Shown one piece after another: positions 43,832 to 52,774 of a stretch of 64,000 nt of DNA. How positions within the stretch are numbered: the first letter of the stretch is position 1; every line of letters begins with the position of its first letter. The translations under genes were made by a program, and so were the position numbers. The DNA is from Paenibacillus sp. 37 (GTDB taxonomy: Bacteria > Bacillota > Bacilli > Paenibacillales > Paenibacillaceae), in the NCBI RefSeq assembly GCF_008386395.1, contig NZ_CP043761.1, forward strand, positions 6,324,001 through 6,388,000. Direction: 5' to 3'. Under the pieces are notes generated by a model that had not been told where the DNA came from, made no database searches, and was given only the letters and a program-made list of their open reading frames with translations.

Positions 43832-45828
43832 TTTTTCCAACATCCTTCCGCTACTTGCCACACACCCACAGCAATGATACCGAAGATTAAGCCAAGTCCC
43901 AATCCCATCACTCCACGAATGAGTGACAATACAGCCGGCGTATGGATATGCGCAAACGTATCCACCATGGACAACTGTCCAATCGCTGCAATAATGAGCA
44001 CAAAGATGACTTTACGATATTTTAAAGCGGCGAACACGCCAACGATAAATAGCGGGTGTCCCAGCATAAATTCTTTGAATCTCGGCCGCACACCGAACGT
44101 ATCTTCCAACGTGGTACGAAGGAACATCTCGAATGGTGTTACTGAACCCGAGTTGCCTGTACGGCTCAAGTAATAGTACCCAACAACGGCAGCAACCAAT
44201 GCCAAAACAACCATTAAAACATTAATTGGCATACGAAGCATTTCTTTAATTTTCTTAATAGAGAACGAACCTGAACCACGATAAAACACAATATATATCG
44301 CTACCAGTGCCATCGGTGCAAAGTGCAACAGACTCACGCCGCGGAACTGGTTGATCACCAGACTGTACGTAATGCTGTTAAGCAACGCGATAACAAAAGG
44401 TACGGCCAGGAACGACAGAATCGAAGTTCTTACATATAAAACTATAGTCTGTTTCAAACGACGACCCGCAGATGCGTCGGGTTGACGCTGTTGCTGATAG
44501 TTCACTGTACGAACGGCCAGCACCATCGCTATGGTCGGCGCGGCTATGGCCACAAGCAAGGCAATTCCTTGCTCCAGCAGCGTTGGTTTCAAGAGGAACA
44601 ATCCTGCACTGCCCACCAAAGTAACCACAAATGCGATCAAGGTCAGTAGTGGGATAAAATAAGAAACCATAAGTGCAATCATGGCAATTGCACCAACAAG
44701 AGCAACCAGCTTGGCATAACGCTGAATCGAGGAATCCTTAACTGTAAATGCCTCAGCTTGTCCTAGCTCGAATCCATGCTTTGCCATGCGTTCTACGGCA
44801 TGACCCGGCTCACCCAGGCTGTTGATCAGATTCTCAATTGGATCTGTAATCATGGCCTTTGCTGTATTCCGGCTTGGTGATGCATTCATATAGAGCATAC
44901 GAATGTTGCGATCCTTAGTTGCGAGAACAAAACGGTCAGCGATCGTGTCTACGTCCAGATTGGCATCTCCATCACTAAGCGAGTACAGACGCGTAACGTT
45001 GTAATCCGTTTTATAAGCAAGGGTCTGGAACCCAGACTGCGGTTTCTTCAAGTTTTCAATGGCTGCAAGACCAATATTGTGCTTATTTAGCAACTGTGCG
45101 AATTGGTCGAGACTTTTCATCTCTGCATTATCATTGTACCCTTTCACAGCATCACCATCAAACAAGATGCGCTTTACGCCATTCTCTTCGAAGAAGGTAA
45201 GCAAGCGCTCCATTGATTCCTGGCTGTATGGCACACTGTCCGAGATCCGCGGCAAAATGTAGAAACCTTTATCACGCAGCATCTTCACAGCAACCGGATC
45301 GGGCTGCAAAGGCTGCATGTTGGCATTCTCCGGAGGAGTCTGCAATATTAAGCCGCTACGACCTTCATATTCCCATGGTTGCACCGGAATCTGCCGATCA
45401 GCGAACGTTTGTTCAATAATAGGGGTATACGTCTGTGCGTTTTCCTCCGATGTAAATAACACATACGTGTAATTTGCATTAGAAGGGATCACATCTTTAG
45501 TCAGGTTCGCGAGATCCTGGCCGTTATATACCATTAGTCGGCGTGTCTTTCTAAGCTCGTCCAATGTACTTTCGAACACAGCCATCGTTGTTACGCCTGC
45601 GTCTTTTAGACGAGTCAATTGTTCATTCATGAAATCTTGCGGATGTGCCTGATACGCGGAGATATCTAGCAGACCTCGATAGTTGAAGACAAGCTCCACC
45701 TTTTTGGCAGAAGATTCTGTCTGCACCCGATCACTGATTACAGGGATGGACGCAACCAGACCGATAATAACGACGAGCCACAACCACTTCCGAGAAGCGT
45801 TATTCCAATAAAGCCATTTTTGACGCAC
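43807..45828 (-). CDS. DUF5693 multi-span membrane protein
   Basis: Protein of 673 residues from GTG 45826-45828, seven bases after GAGGAGGT; a longer ATG form would bury that site. One N-terminal transmembrane helix (WLWLVVIIGLVASIPVI), an extracytoplasmic domain of about 350 residues with a TIM-barrel-like set of strands (VTTMAVFESTLDEL; RILFDGDAVKGYNDN; IRMLYMNASPSRN), then about nine transmembrane helices. The family commonly precedes csaB in SLH-bearing Bacillales, suggesting a role in making or exporting the wall polymer. No precise function is known to me. Overlap with csaB indicates coupling. Confidence 0.85.
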   Translation of the reverse strand: MRQKWLYWNNASRKWLWLVVIIGLVASIPVISDRVQTESSAKKVELVFNYRGLLDISAYQAHPQDFMNEQLTRLKDAGVTTMAVFESTLDELRKTRRLMVYNGQDLANLTKDVIPSNANYTYVLFTSEENAQTYTPIIEQTFADRQIPVQPWEYEGRSGLILQTPPENANMQPLQPDPVAVKMLRDKGFYILPRISDSVPYSQESMERLLTFFEENGVKRILFDGDAVKGYNDNAEMKSLDQFAQLLNKHNIGLAAIENLKKPQSGFQTLAYKTDYNVTRLYSLSDGDANLDVDTIADRFVLATKDRNIRMLYMNASPSRNTAKAMITDPIENLINSLGEPGHAVERMAKHGFELGQAEAFTVKDSSIQRYAKLVALVGAIAMIALMVSYFIPLLTLIAFVVTLVGSAGLFLLKPTLLEQGIALLVAIAAPTIAMVLAVRTVNYQQQRQPDASAGRRLKQTIVLYVRTSILSFLAVPFVIALLNSITYSLVINQFRGVSLLHFAPMALVAIYIVFYRGSGSFSIKKIKEMLRMPINVLMVVLALVAAVVGYYYLSRTGNSGSVTPFEMFLRTTLEDTFGVRPRFKEFMLGHPLFIVGVFAALKYRKVIFVLIIAAIGQLSMVDTFAHIHTPAVLSLIRGVMGLGLGLIFGIIAVGVWQVAEGCWKKWSPLLKS

Positions 45829-45968
45829 TACATGTACCTCCTCAAGTGTTGGAACCAAATGCACGTTCAGCTCAAGTAATTCGTTCATTTAACATTCATA
45901 CAATAGGTTACAAACAGCTTGTGTCAACAAGCCCTGATATATGCCATATAGATTGAACTAAAGCATTA

Positions 45969-46117
45969 TTTACACTTGCCACTTCGATGACAGAACAACC
46001 TTCCGATCGCTGTTATCCCCCGATCTTTTGATTAATTTTATGAAGGTGAAAATCTGGCGATAAAGGCGAACGTTCCACTTCTTCAGGTTATTTCTGTCCT
46101 CTACGTTCTCGTGTAAA
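45969..46117 (+). repeat. Dispersed palindromic element, copy C (149 bp)
   Basis: Bounded by TTTACAC/GTGTAAA, the same length as copy A and aligned with its reverse complement (GCCACTTCGATG, GATCGCTGTTATCC, GATAAAGGCGAACG, CAGGTTATTTCTG are shared with few changes). It lies between the DUF5693 gene and the pgcA terminator; the rest of 45829-46168 shows no gene. Confidence 0.85.
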
Positions 46118-46168
46118 CGTTTAGTTCAATTTATATAGAGCCATCTATAATATTATTTCAAAGAAAAA

Positions 46169-46202
46169 CCCCTCCGCCAACCAACCTTACGGTGCGGAGA
46201 GG
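46169..46202 (-). terminator. Terminator after pgcA
   Basis: Stem CCTCTCCGC / GCGGAGGGG (one wobble) with a 16-base loop, then TTTTTC on the minus strand. Confidence 0.85.
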
Positions 46203-46236
46203 CCTTCTCATGTTCTTGCTCATTGTTGCATTCGTA

Positions 46237-47958
46237 TTATTGTGCGTCTACACGCGACATCACTGTAGTCACCAGACGCTCGATCCGGCTTTCCGCATCT
46301 TCCAAATTCTCTCCACGAACAGCGAAGTATACTTTGATCTTCGGTTCAGTTCCTGAAGGGCGCAAGCAGAACCATGAACCGTCTGCCAAAATGAACTTCA
46401 GTACGTTCTCCTTCGGAAGACCGTCCAGACCAAGGGAGTAGTCCAGTACATCTTGTACAGCAATTCCCGCTACTTCTTGTGGCGGATTGGAACGCCAGTC
46501 CGTCATTTTGGCCTGAATCTGAGCTACACCGTCTTTGCCTTTCAGCGTACGGGACTCCAGCTTCTCCAGGAAGTATCCGAATTGGTTGTACAGCTCTTGC
46601 AAGACATCATACAACGTCTTGCCTTGGCTCTTATAATACGCAGCTGCTTCAGCAATCAGCATCGAGGCAAGGACAGCATCCTTGTCGCGGGCATAGTTGC
46701 CGGAAAGGTAGCCATAACTCTCTTCATATCCGAACAAGAAGGTATGACTGCCTGTTGCTTCGAACTGGTTCATTTTTTCACCAATATATTTGAAGCCTGT
46801 CAGTGTGTTCATCACTTCTGCACCGTAATGTTCAGCAATGACAGCACCCATCTCACTTGTTACGATCGTTTTGACAACTGCGCCATTGCTTGGCAGTGTT
46901 CCTGTCTCTTGCAGGCGACTGAGCAGGTAATGTACCATAATGGCACCAGACTGGTTACCAGACAAGACGAAATATTTGCCATCATTGTCTTTCACGACAG
47001 CACCCATACGGTCTGCATCTGGATCTGTTCCGATCAGAATATCGGCGCCCACAGATTCCCCCAGCTTCATTGCAAGCGTAAACGCTTCGCGTTCTTCCGG
47101 GTTAGGGGATTTCACGGTAGAGAACTCAGCATCCGGCTGTTCCTGTTCCGCTACAATGTGTACCTGCTCAAAACCGATCTGCTCCAACACGCGACGTACA
47201 GGGATGTTCCCTGTTCCGTGCAGCGGTGTGTATACGATTTTGAAATCACGACCTACGCCGGATTGGATCAGTTCGCGGCTCAGACTGCGGCTTGCTACGG
47301 TATCCACAAACGCTTGGTCTTGGTCTTCACCCAACCAGATCAGGAGCCCTTGCGCTTCTGCTTCTTCTTGCGTCAGCTTCTTCACGTCAGCAAGGGAAGG
47401 AACTTCCTGGATGTACTGAATGACTTTTTCCGCTTCAGCTGGTACCAATTGACCGCCCTCATGATTGTAGACTTTGTATCCGTTGTATTCCGGTGGGTTA
47501 TGACTCGCTGTTACAACGATTCCGCCAGTAGCCTTCTGATTACGCACTGCAAATGACAACTCTGGAGTTGAACGCAGGGATGGGAACAGCTTGGCTACAA
47601 TGCCGTTTCCAGCCAGTACAAGCGCAGCATCCAGTGTGAATTCAGGTGAGAAATGACGGGAATCATGAGCAATGACAACGGAAGGTTTACCTTCTTGGTC
47701 ACCATGCTGCTCAAGCAAATAACGCGCAAATCCTTGGGTTGCCCGACCTACGGTGTAACGGTTCATCCGGTTGCTTCCGGCACCAATGACTCCGCGCAAT
47801 CCACCTGTACCAAACTCCAGGTTTCTGTAAAAACGTTCCTCCAGCTCTTTCGGCTGATCCTGCAAGTCACGAAGCTCCTGTTTCGTTGCTTCATCAATCG
47901 AAGCATCCTCCAACCATTGCTGCAACGTCTCTGCTGCTGCTGTGCTTAACTGTTCCAT
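46237..47958 (-). CDS. pgcA: Alpha-phosphoglucomutase / phosphomannomutase
   Basis: Interconverts glucose-6-P and glucose-1-P (and possibly mannose phosphates), supplying UDP-glucose and wall sugars. The 573 residues match the phospho-sugar mutase layout: substrate-entry motif GTGGLRGVIG near residue 50, catalytic serine loop VTASHNPPEYNGYK, metal loop GTDPDADRMGAVV, sugar-specificity loop GYEESYGYL, and phosphate-binding RPSGTEPKIKVYF at the C-terminus. It starts at ATG 47956-47958 after AAGGGG. It is monocistronic with its own terminator. Closeness to tagO and csaB fits a cell-envelope role. Confidence 0.96.
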   Translation of the reverse strand: MEQLSTAAAETLQQWLEDASIDEATKQELRDLQDQPKELEERFYRNLEFGTGGLRGVIGAGSNRMNRYTVGRATQGFARYLLEQHGDQEGKPSVVIAHDSRHFSPEFTLDAALVLAGNGIVAKLFPSLRSTPELSFAVRNQKATGGIVVTASHNPPEYNGYKVYNHEGGQLVPAEAEKVIQYIQEVPSLADVKKLTQEEAEAQGLLIWLGEDQDQAFVDTVASRSLSRELIQSGVGRDFKIVYTPLHGTGNIPVRRVLEQIGFEQVHIVAEQEQPDAEFSTVKSPNPEEREAFTLAMKLGESVGADILIGTDPDADRMGAVVKDNDGKYFVLSGNQSGAIMVHYLLSRLQETGTLPSNGAVVKTIVTSEMGAVIAEHYGAEVMNTLTGFKYIGEKMNQFEATGSHTFLFGYEESYGYLSGNYARDKDAVLASMLIAEAAAYYKSQGKTLYDVLQELYNQFGYFLEKLESRTLKGKDGVAQIQAKMTDWRSNPPQEVAGIAVQDVLDYSLGLDGLPKENVLKFILADGSWFCLRPSGTEPKIKVYFAVRGENLEDAESRIERLVTTVMSRVDAQ

Positions 47959-48069
47959 TCTGATAAACCCCTTCCGTCTATATAAATTCAGGTGTGCTGA
48001 GTTACTTCAGCATCTCGCATCGTTCGGTCCGTCTACGTTCCTGCATGATGTCAATGCTCACGTATGTAA

Positions 48070-48501
48070 TCAGCTTGGGTCAGACAGTGCAAACATGATC
48101 TCGCCTTCAGCGACCACTTTGTCGTTCACTCGGGCAGTTGCTTTACCTTTACCAATCGAACCCTTGAGACGTGTAATCTCCACTTCCAGAATCAACGTAT
48201 CTCCGGGCACAACTTGTCCACGGAATCGGAAGTTGTCCAGTCCCGCCAAAAATCCGATTTTTCCTTTGTTGCCTTCCAAATTCAGAATGGCTACCGCACC
48301 AACTTGAGCTAGTGCTTCTGTAATCAGTACACCCGGCATTACTGGATACTCTGGGAAATGACCAATGAAGAATGGTTCGTTAATGGTTACGTTTTTCAAA
48401 CCAACGGCACGTTTGCCATCCTCAATCTCTAGAATCTTGTCCACCAGCAGAAACGGGGGGCGGTGCGGGATGATTTCTTGAATCTGTTTGATATCGAGCA
48501 C
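48070..48501 (-). CDS. fabZ: (3R)-hydroxyacyl-ACP dehydratase FabZ
   Basis: Dehydratase of fatty-acid elongation. The core is intact in 143 residues from GTG 48499-48501 (behind GAGGAGA): [13 protein letters not shown], the catalytic His in [13 protein letters not shown] and the catalytic Glu in [10 protein letters not shown], then [18 protein letters not shown] longer ATG form overlaps the ribosome-binding site. In B. subtilis fabZ is also near the mbl-flhOP region, so synteny is conserved. No clear terminator was found in 47959-48069. Confidence 0.97.
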   Translation of the reverse strand: MLDIKQIQEIIPHRPPFLLVDKILEIEDGKRAVGLKNVTINEPFFIGHFPEYPVMPGVLITEALAQVGAVAILNLEGNKGKIGFLAGLDNFRFRGQVVPGDTLILEVEITRLKGSIGKGKATARVNDKVVAEGEIMFALSDPS

Positions 48502-48554
48502 AGTGTAATCTCCTCTCAGGATGTTTATATGAGCGTTCTTCATCATGGATTTTT

Positions 48555-48719
48555 CATTTGCGCATAGGTGACCGTTACGGTTACGGATCGTTCTTTCGAT
48601 CGCTGTTGTTTCCTAATGTTTCTGAATTATTTTCAGATGGATAACATTAGGAAACAAAGGCGAGCGCTTCGCTTCTTTCGAACGATTCCGTTCCCTCCAC
48701 TGACTTTAGTGCGAACATG
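48555..48719 (+). repeat. Dispersed palindromic element, copy D (about 165 bp, divergent)
   Basis: The inner arms GTTTCCTAATGTT (48608-48620) and AACATTAGGAAAC (48643-48655) are perfect, and the outer arms relate GGATCGTTCTTTCGATCGCT to GGAATCGTTCGAAAGAAGCG. It shares AAAGGCGAGCGCTTCGCTTC with the other copies. Confidence 0.75.
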
Positions 48720-48947
48720 GAAAACCTGATTATGATCAAGTCGAAGCTCATATAAATGGGTTTTTAATTTTAAATTTTTGTATGGAAAGCATATTTTCGG
48801 TTAACACTAGTTATATCCTTCATGACTGCAGTAGTGAAGGTTAAGATAAGGGGTCTCTCTTCGCGATGACGAATGTCTTTCGCAGGGGAGGCCTCTTTTG
48901 TGACGTCAAACGTCATCCATCATTATACTGTTTTCAACGTCAAAAAG
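48720..48947. other. Intergenic region upstream of fabZ, no gene seen
   Basis: AT-rich first half. At 48852-48897 a wobble-rich stem (GGGGTCTCTC with GGGGAGGCCTC) is followed by TTTTG on the plus strand, but no plus-strand gene precedes it, so its role is unclear. Confidence 0.35.
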
Positions 48948-48973
48948 AAAACTCCTGCCTGCGCAGGAGTTTT
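48948..48973 (-). terminator. Terminator after the EpuA-family gene
   Basis: Perfect 11-base arms AAAACTCCTGC / GCAGGAGTTTT with a 4-base loop, then CTTTTTG on the minus strand. Confidence 0.9.
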
Positions 48974-48989
48974 CGCTTAACTCGTTACA

Positions 48990-49214
48990 TTATGGAGCGA
49001 ACACCAGATTATATACATGTTCCCATGTACTCCATTGCCATACGGAACCGATATCCTGTTTGCCCAGTACCACATATCCAGCTACCATTCCGCCAGCAAG
49101 GGCAAGAACAAGCAGGACCGGAACCAGGAACCATCTTGCGATGCGCCATCCACTCTTCTTCTTCTTGACTTCCTTTTTCTCCGGCTTACTGTTCTGCTGC
49201 TGTGTTTCTGTCAT
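48990..49214 (-). CDS. EpuA-family small membrane protein
   Basis: Protein of 74 residues from ATG 49212-49214 (AAAAGGTGA upstream). A basic N-terminus (PEKKEVKKKKSGWRIAR) precedes one transmembrane helix (FLVPVLLVLALAGGMVAGYV) and a short aromatic outer tail (WQWSTWEHVYNLVFAP). Members are often labelled as an RNA polymerase beta subunit because of the EpuA/YwpF-area domain name, but nothing here resembles polymerase. It follows flhP by 12 bases and shares its terminator, so expression probably tracks flhOP. Confidence 0.82.
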   Translation of the reverse strand: MTETQQQNSKPEKKEVKKKKSGWRIARWFLVPVLLVLALAGGMVAGYVVLGKQDIGSVWQWSTWEHVYNLVFAP

Positions 49215-49226
49215 CACATTCACCTT

Positions 49227-50066
49227 TTACGCTCTCATATTGTTGGCAAGACCCAACATGGAATCACTTGAAGTTAGCGCCTTTGCCGCCAGTTGATATG
49301 TCCGCTGTCCTTGCATAAGCAAAGACATCTCCTGTGTCATATCCACATTGGATTGCTCCAGATATCCTGGACGAATCATGGCAACCGCTTGACGTGTAGC
49401 TGCATTAGCGCCAAATACATCATCCTCGGTTAATCCCGCATCCAAGCCAAAGAGGTTATCCGCATATTGTACCAGACCTTCAGGGCGTTCAATGTCTACC
49501 ACTTGCAGTTGTGCCCCAATGGTTGCGTTCGCCCCATTACCACGTCGGATTAACAGGTTGCCATTTTCATCAAAAGCAACTTTGCTATTATTCGGTGCCG
49601 TAATACGATTACCTTGACGATCCAGGGCAAAGTGGCCTTCACCATTGACCATCACCATCATATCAGGTGAATTCGGAGTAGGCTTAGGTCTTGTATCAGG
49701 CACAAAATGAAATGCACCCTGACGTGTCCACATTTTCTCCCCGTTCGCTTCAACTGCAAACATGGCATTTCCTTCAATGGCCAGATCGGTCGGAAGGCCG
49801 GTCTCGTTCAAGGGGCCTTGAGACATATCCTTCGTCACATCCGCCAAACGAGCGCCAAAACCGAGGTTATATCCCATCGGTGTGGAGCGTCCATCCAATT
49901 TGTACTTGTCCGGTTGTTGTTGCACCCGGGTCAGCACATCCTCGAAGGCCGCTTGCTTGCTCTTATAGCCTGCCGTATTCACGTTGGCAATATTATCGGC
50001 AATGACATCCAGTCGTTGCTGTATGGCGGTCATGGAAACCTTGGCACTAATCATGGAATTATTCAT
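49227..50066 (-). CDS. flhP: Flagellar hook/basal-body protein FlhP
   Basis: Rod/hook-family protein of 279 residues. The N-terminal RLDVIADNIANVNTAGYKSK matches the conserved Flg_bb_rod segment, the C-terminal YLEQSNVDMTQEMSLLMQGQ RTYQLAA block the FlgG/FlgE C-terminus, and the middle ETGLPTDLAIEGNAMFAV a FlgG-type central domain. In B. subtilis FlhO and FlhP form the distal rod. The start at ATG 50064-50066 follows GGAGGG. It is the second gene of the sigma-D-type flhO-flhP unit. Confidence 0.93.
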   Translation of the reverse strand: MNNSMISAKVSMTAIQQRLDVIADNIANVNTAGYKSKQAAFEDVLTRVQQQPDKYKLDGRSTPMGYNLGFGARLADVTKDMSQGPLNETGLPTDLAIEGNAMFAVEANGEKMWTRQGAFHFVPDTRPKPTPNSPDMMVMVNGEGHFALDRQGNRITAPNNSKVAFDENGNLLIRRGNGANATIGAQLQVVDIERPEGLVQYADNLFGLDAGLTEDDVFGANAATRQAVAMIRPGYLEQSNVDMTQEMSLLMQGQRTYQLAAKALTSSDSMLGLANNMRA

Positions 50067-50110
50067 CGGTGGTTACCCTCCCGCTACGCGGTTATATTTA
50101 AACGTCGGCG

Positions 50111-50995
50111 TTATACACGCCCGACTTCATTGACGGCTTTATCCAGACTGCGGTCGTAGAATTGTACGATCTTCTGGTTTGCTTCATACGCACGGAATGC
50201 GGCGTTCATATCAACCGTTGCCTGTGAGGCATCAACATTGGAACCTTCCAGGTATCCCTGACGGATCTGCACATTATCACCGGCAGCCATCATCCGGGAC
50301 GTTGCCCCGTTTGCATCACTAAGACTGAAATTGCCATTACCTTGACGAACCAGTTGATTCGGTTGGTCAATGACACTAATGCCGAGAGTAACCCCTGTCG
50401 GTGCACCCGTTGCTGCATCCACCAAACGGCCTTGCTCATCCACTTTAAATTGCTCTACGGAACCTGTCAACACTGCAGGTTGTCCATTATTATCCAACAC
50501 TTGTGAACCTGTTGAACTCAGCAATTGTCCCGTTCCAGTAATCTCGAAGTGACCATCGCGTGTATATCCGGTGTTACCTTCTGCATCCTGAACTGTAAAA
50601 TACGCCTGAGGCTGGTAAGTCACCGTGCCGTCGGCCCGTACAAATTTGCCTGATGCGTCAAACGGGACAGGTTGTCCAGTCTGCGGATCATTGACAGTCA
50701 TATTGGATGAAATGGAAAAATCATTTTTCTGCCCAGTCTCCATAATGGTCCCCTGCAAATTCATGGACAAACTCTCTTCCGCGAACACCCCCGTGTTCAG
50801 CTTGCCCAGCCGCTTTGTCGGGAGATTTGCATCTCCGCCTACCAAAGTAATGAGCATTTCCGGGAAGGAACGGCTTACGCTGTTCACCTGTTTGTATCCC
50901 GTGGTGTTCATATTTACGATATTCTGTGTTGCTGTGTCATGGCGGCGTTGTTGCGTAATCATTCCCGCAGTAGCGGTGTACAGACCTCTTAACAT
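50111..50995 (-). CDS. flhO: Flagellar hook/basal-body protein FlhO
   Basis: Rod protein of 294 residues, homologous in layout to FlhP. The N-terminal MLRGLYTATAGMITQQRRHD and NIVNMNTTGYKQVN, and the C-terminal YLEGSNVDASQATVDMNAAF with AYEANQKIVQFYDRSLDKAV, are typical. FlhO precedes flhP here as in B. subtilis, directly downstream of mbl. The start ATG 50993-50995 is preceded by GAGGAGAGGGG. A sigma-D-type promoter lies 92 bases upstream. Confidence 0.93.
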   Translation of the reverse strand: MLRGLYTATAGMITQQRRHDTATQNIVNMNTTGYKQVNSVSRSFPEMLITLVGGDANLPTKRLGKLNTGVFAEESLSMNLQGTIMETGQKNDFSISSNMTVNDPQTGQPVPFDASGKFVRADGTVTYQPQAYFTVQDAEGNTGYTRDGHFEITGTGQLLSSTGSQVLDNNGQPAVLTGSVEQFKVDEQGRLVDAATGAPTGVTLGISVIDQPNQLVRQGNGNFSLSDANGATSRMMAAGDNVQIRQGYLEGSNVDASQATVDMNAAFRAYEANQKIVQFYDRSLDKAVNEVGRV

Positions 50996-51086
50996 GAATT
51001 AACCCCTCTCCTCAAGCGCTTGACCTGCATCACAGGTTGGCTGCTTGTCCGTTCTGCTTTCCGAGCATGGCGAACCTTTGCTATTT

Positions 51087-51113
51087 ATATCGGCAGATTA
51101 GAACTTTTTCTTA
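51087..51113 (-). promoter_or_regulatory. Sigma-D-type promoter of flhO-flhP
   Basis: TAAG (51110-51113), 15 bases, perfect GCCGATAT (51087-51094) on the minus strand, overlapping the end of mbl. B. subtilis flhOP likewise has a SigD promoter after mbl. Confidence 0.8.
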
Positions 51114-52096
51114 ACCACCTGATCCAAATTATTAAGCATTATGCCTGTCCCCTTCACGACACAGTGCATTGGATCTTCCGCAACCCATACCGGTACATGC
51201 AATTCATTGGACAAAAGCTCGTCCAGTCCGTTCAGCAATGCACCTCCACCAGTCAATACAACACCACGGTCGATAATGTCCGCTGACAATTCAGGCGGTG
51301 TACGTTCCAATACCGACTTCGCTGCGACGATGATAGATTGCACGGAATCCCACAGCGCTTCCTGTACTTCTTTTCCCGATACCGTTACGGTAACTGGCAG
51401 ACCGGATACCATATCGCGTCCGCGAATATCCATCTCCGTTTGGCCTCCATCCGGATGCACGGAACCAATCGCAATTTTGAGATCTTCAGCGGTCCGTTCA
51501 CCGATCATGAGCTTGTACTTGGCTTTGATAAACTTGATAATGGCTTCGTCGAACTTGTCCCCTGCGACTTTAATAGAAGAGGCGGTGACCACGTCGCCCA
51601 TAGACAGGACTGCAACGTCAGTCGTACCGCCGCCGATATCCACGACCATATTGCCGCTCGGCTGAAAAATATCCATTCCCGCACCGATCGCTGCCGCTTT
51701 CGGCTCTTCTTCCAGAAACACTTCTTTGGCACCGCTGCGTTCTGCCGCCTCACGGATGGCCTTCTGCTCCACGGAAGTAATGTTCGTTGGTGCACAGATC
51801 AAAATTCGAGGGTGGCTGTACCAGCTTCTTGCACCCACACGATTAATGAAATGTCTGAGCATCGCTTCTGTAATCTCGAAGTCCGCAATAACGCCGTCAC
51901 GCAGCGGTCTAATGGCAACAATGTTACCTGGAGTACGCCCCACCATACGACGCGCTTCTTCCCCAACAGCAAGGACACGCTTCGTATCTCTTTCAATGGT
52001 CACGACGGAAGGTTCATCGAGGACAACCCCACTTCCTTTCACGTGAATAAGCACGTTGGCCGTGCCAAGATCAATACCGATATCCTTGCTAAACAT
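51098..52096 (-). CDS. mbl: Rod-shape determining protein Mbl (MreB family)
   Basis: Actin-like filament protein that guides lateral wall synthesis. The 332 residues contain the phosphate-1 motif (IGIDLGTANVLIHVKG), phosphate-2 motif (VVDIGGGTTDVAVLS) and adenosine motif (VVLTGGGALLNGLDELL). The choice of Mbl over MreB rests on context: spoIIID upstream and flhO-flhP downstream, exactly as in B. subtilis. The start at ATG 52094-52096 follows GGGGGC by six bases. It runs into the flhO promoter without a terminator, so readthrough into flhOP is possible. Confidence 0.95.
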   Translation of the reverse strand: MFSKDIGIDLGTANVLIHVKGSGVVLDEPSVVTIERDTKRVLAVGEEARRMVGRTPGNIVAIRPLRDGVIADFEITEAMLRHFINRVGARSWYSHPRILICAPTNITSVEQKAIREAAERSGAKEVFLEEEPKAAAIGAGMDIFQPSGNMVVDIGGGTTDVAVLSMGDVVTASSIKVAGDKFDEAIIKFIKAKYKLMIGERTAEDLKIAIGSVHPDGGQTEMDIRGRDMVSGLPVTVTVSGKEVQEALWDSVQSIIVAAKSVLERTPPELSADIIDRGVVLTGGGALLNGLDELLSNELHVPVWVAEDPMHCVVKGTGIMLNNLDQVVKKKF

Positions 52097-52315
52097 AAAA
52101 GAGCCCCCAAAGTGATATTATTTGGTCAGCGTATCCTGTGAAAAAGAGTCCCTTATCACGTCACCGCTCGTTCGACAAAGTGCAACATATATATGTAAAA
52201 ATCGGGCTGATAAGATGTCATAATTCGATCCTGTACCAGCATTTAACATATCATACTTCAGGGGAGGGATTCAATGCATGTGTGAGCTTTTTGGCCTACG
52301 TCTTTGTGAAGATGC

Positions 52316-52603
52316 TTACGATTTGGCGGAAGCCAACACCTCACGTTTCTTGCCACTCGTTTTTTTGTATTTAATTTTGGTCGCTTCACCGCCCCGCAAA
52401 TGGCGGATGGACTTGTGATACTCCAAAATGTGTTTCACCTGGTCAGCAAGATCAGGGTTGATTTCCGGCAGACGCTCCGTCAGATCCTTATGCACAGTAC
52501 TCTTTGACACGCCGAATTCTTTGGCTATGGTACGGACCGTATTCCTCGTCTCAACAATGCAGCGACCAATTTTGATGGTCCGTTCCTTGATGTAATCGTG
52601 CAC
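52316..52603 (-). CDS. spoIIID: Sporulation transcriptional regulator SpoIIID
   Basis: Mother-cell regulator that adjusts sigma-E and sigma-K regulons. The 95-residue protein starts at GTG 52601-52603 (GGGAGGCGGG upstream) with MHDYIKERTIKIGRCIVETR, then the HTH VRTIAKEFGVSKSTVHKDLT and the basic C-terminal tail (KIKYKKTSGKKREVL). It lies immediately upstream of mbl. Confidence 0.97.
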   Translation of the reverse strand: MHDYIKERTIKIGRCIVETRNTVRTIAKEFGVSKSTVHKDLTERLPEINPDLADQVKHILEYHKSIRHLRGGEATKIKYKKTSGKKREVLASAKS

Positions 52604-52726
52604 GCTCCCGCCTCCCTACTGTGTGGATAGTTTGGTACATTATATGAGGAGCATGCCTATATATTCGCGGTTTAGAGGTGTGACAAGCTTCGAAGGTCCC
52701 ATTATTTTCTGAAAAGCACAAAAAGA

Positions 52727-52747
52727 GCAGAGGTTCAACCCCTCTGC
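52727..52747 (-). terminator. Terminator after spoIIQ
   Basis: Seven-base stem GCAGAGG / CCTCTGC with a 7-base loop, then TCTTTTTG on the minus strand. Confidence 0.88.
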
Positions 52748-52774
52748 CCATCATGTTGCTGCGGTAAAATTCAT

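Noticed and set aside
46453..47556. Plus-strand open frame of 367 codons
   Set aside because: It lies fully antisense to pgcA, whose motifs are complete; it has no ribosome-binding site, and its Cys/Phe/His-rich translation is typical of a shadow frame.
48841..48897. Plus-strand terminator or small RNA
   Set aside because: The stem depends on several wobble pairs and no plus-strand gene or promoter precedes it.
48990..49214. RNA polymerase beta subunit
   Set aside because: This common database label for EpuA-type proteins does not fit a 74-residue single-helix membrane protein.
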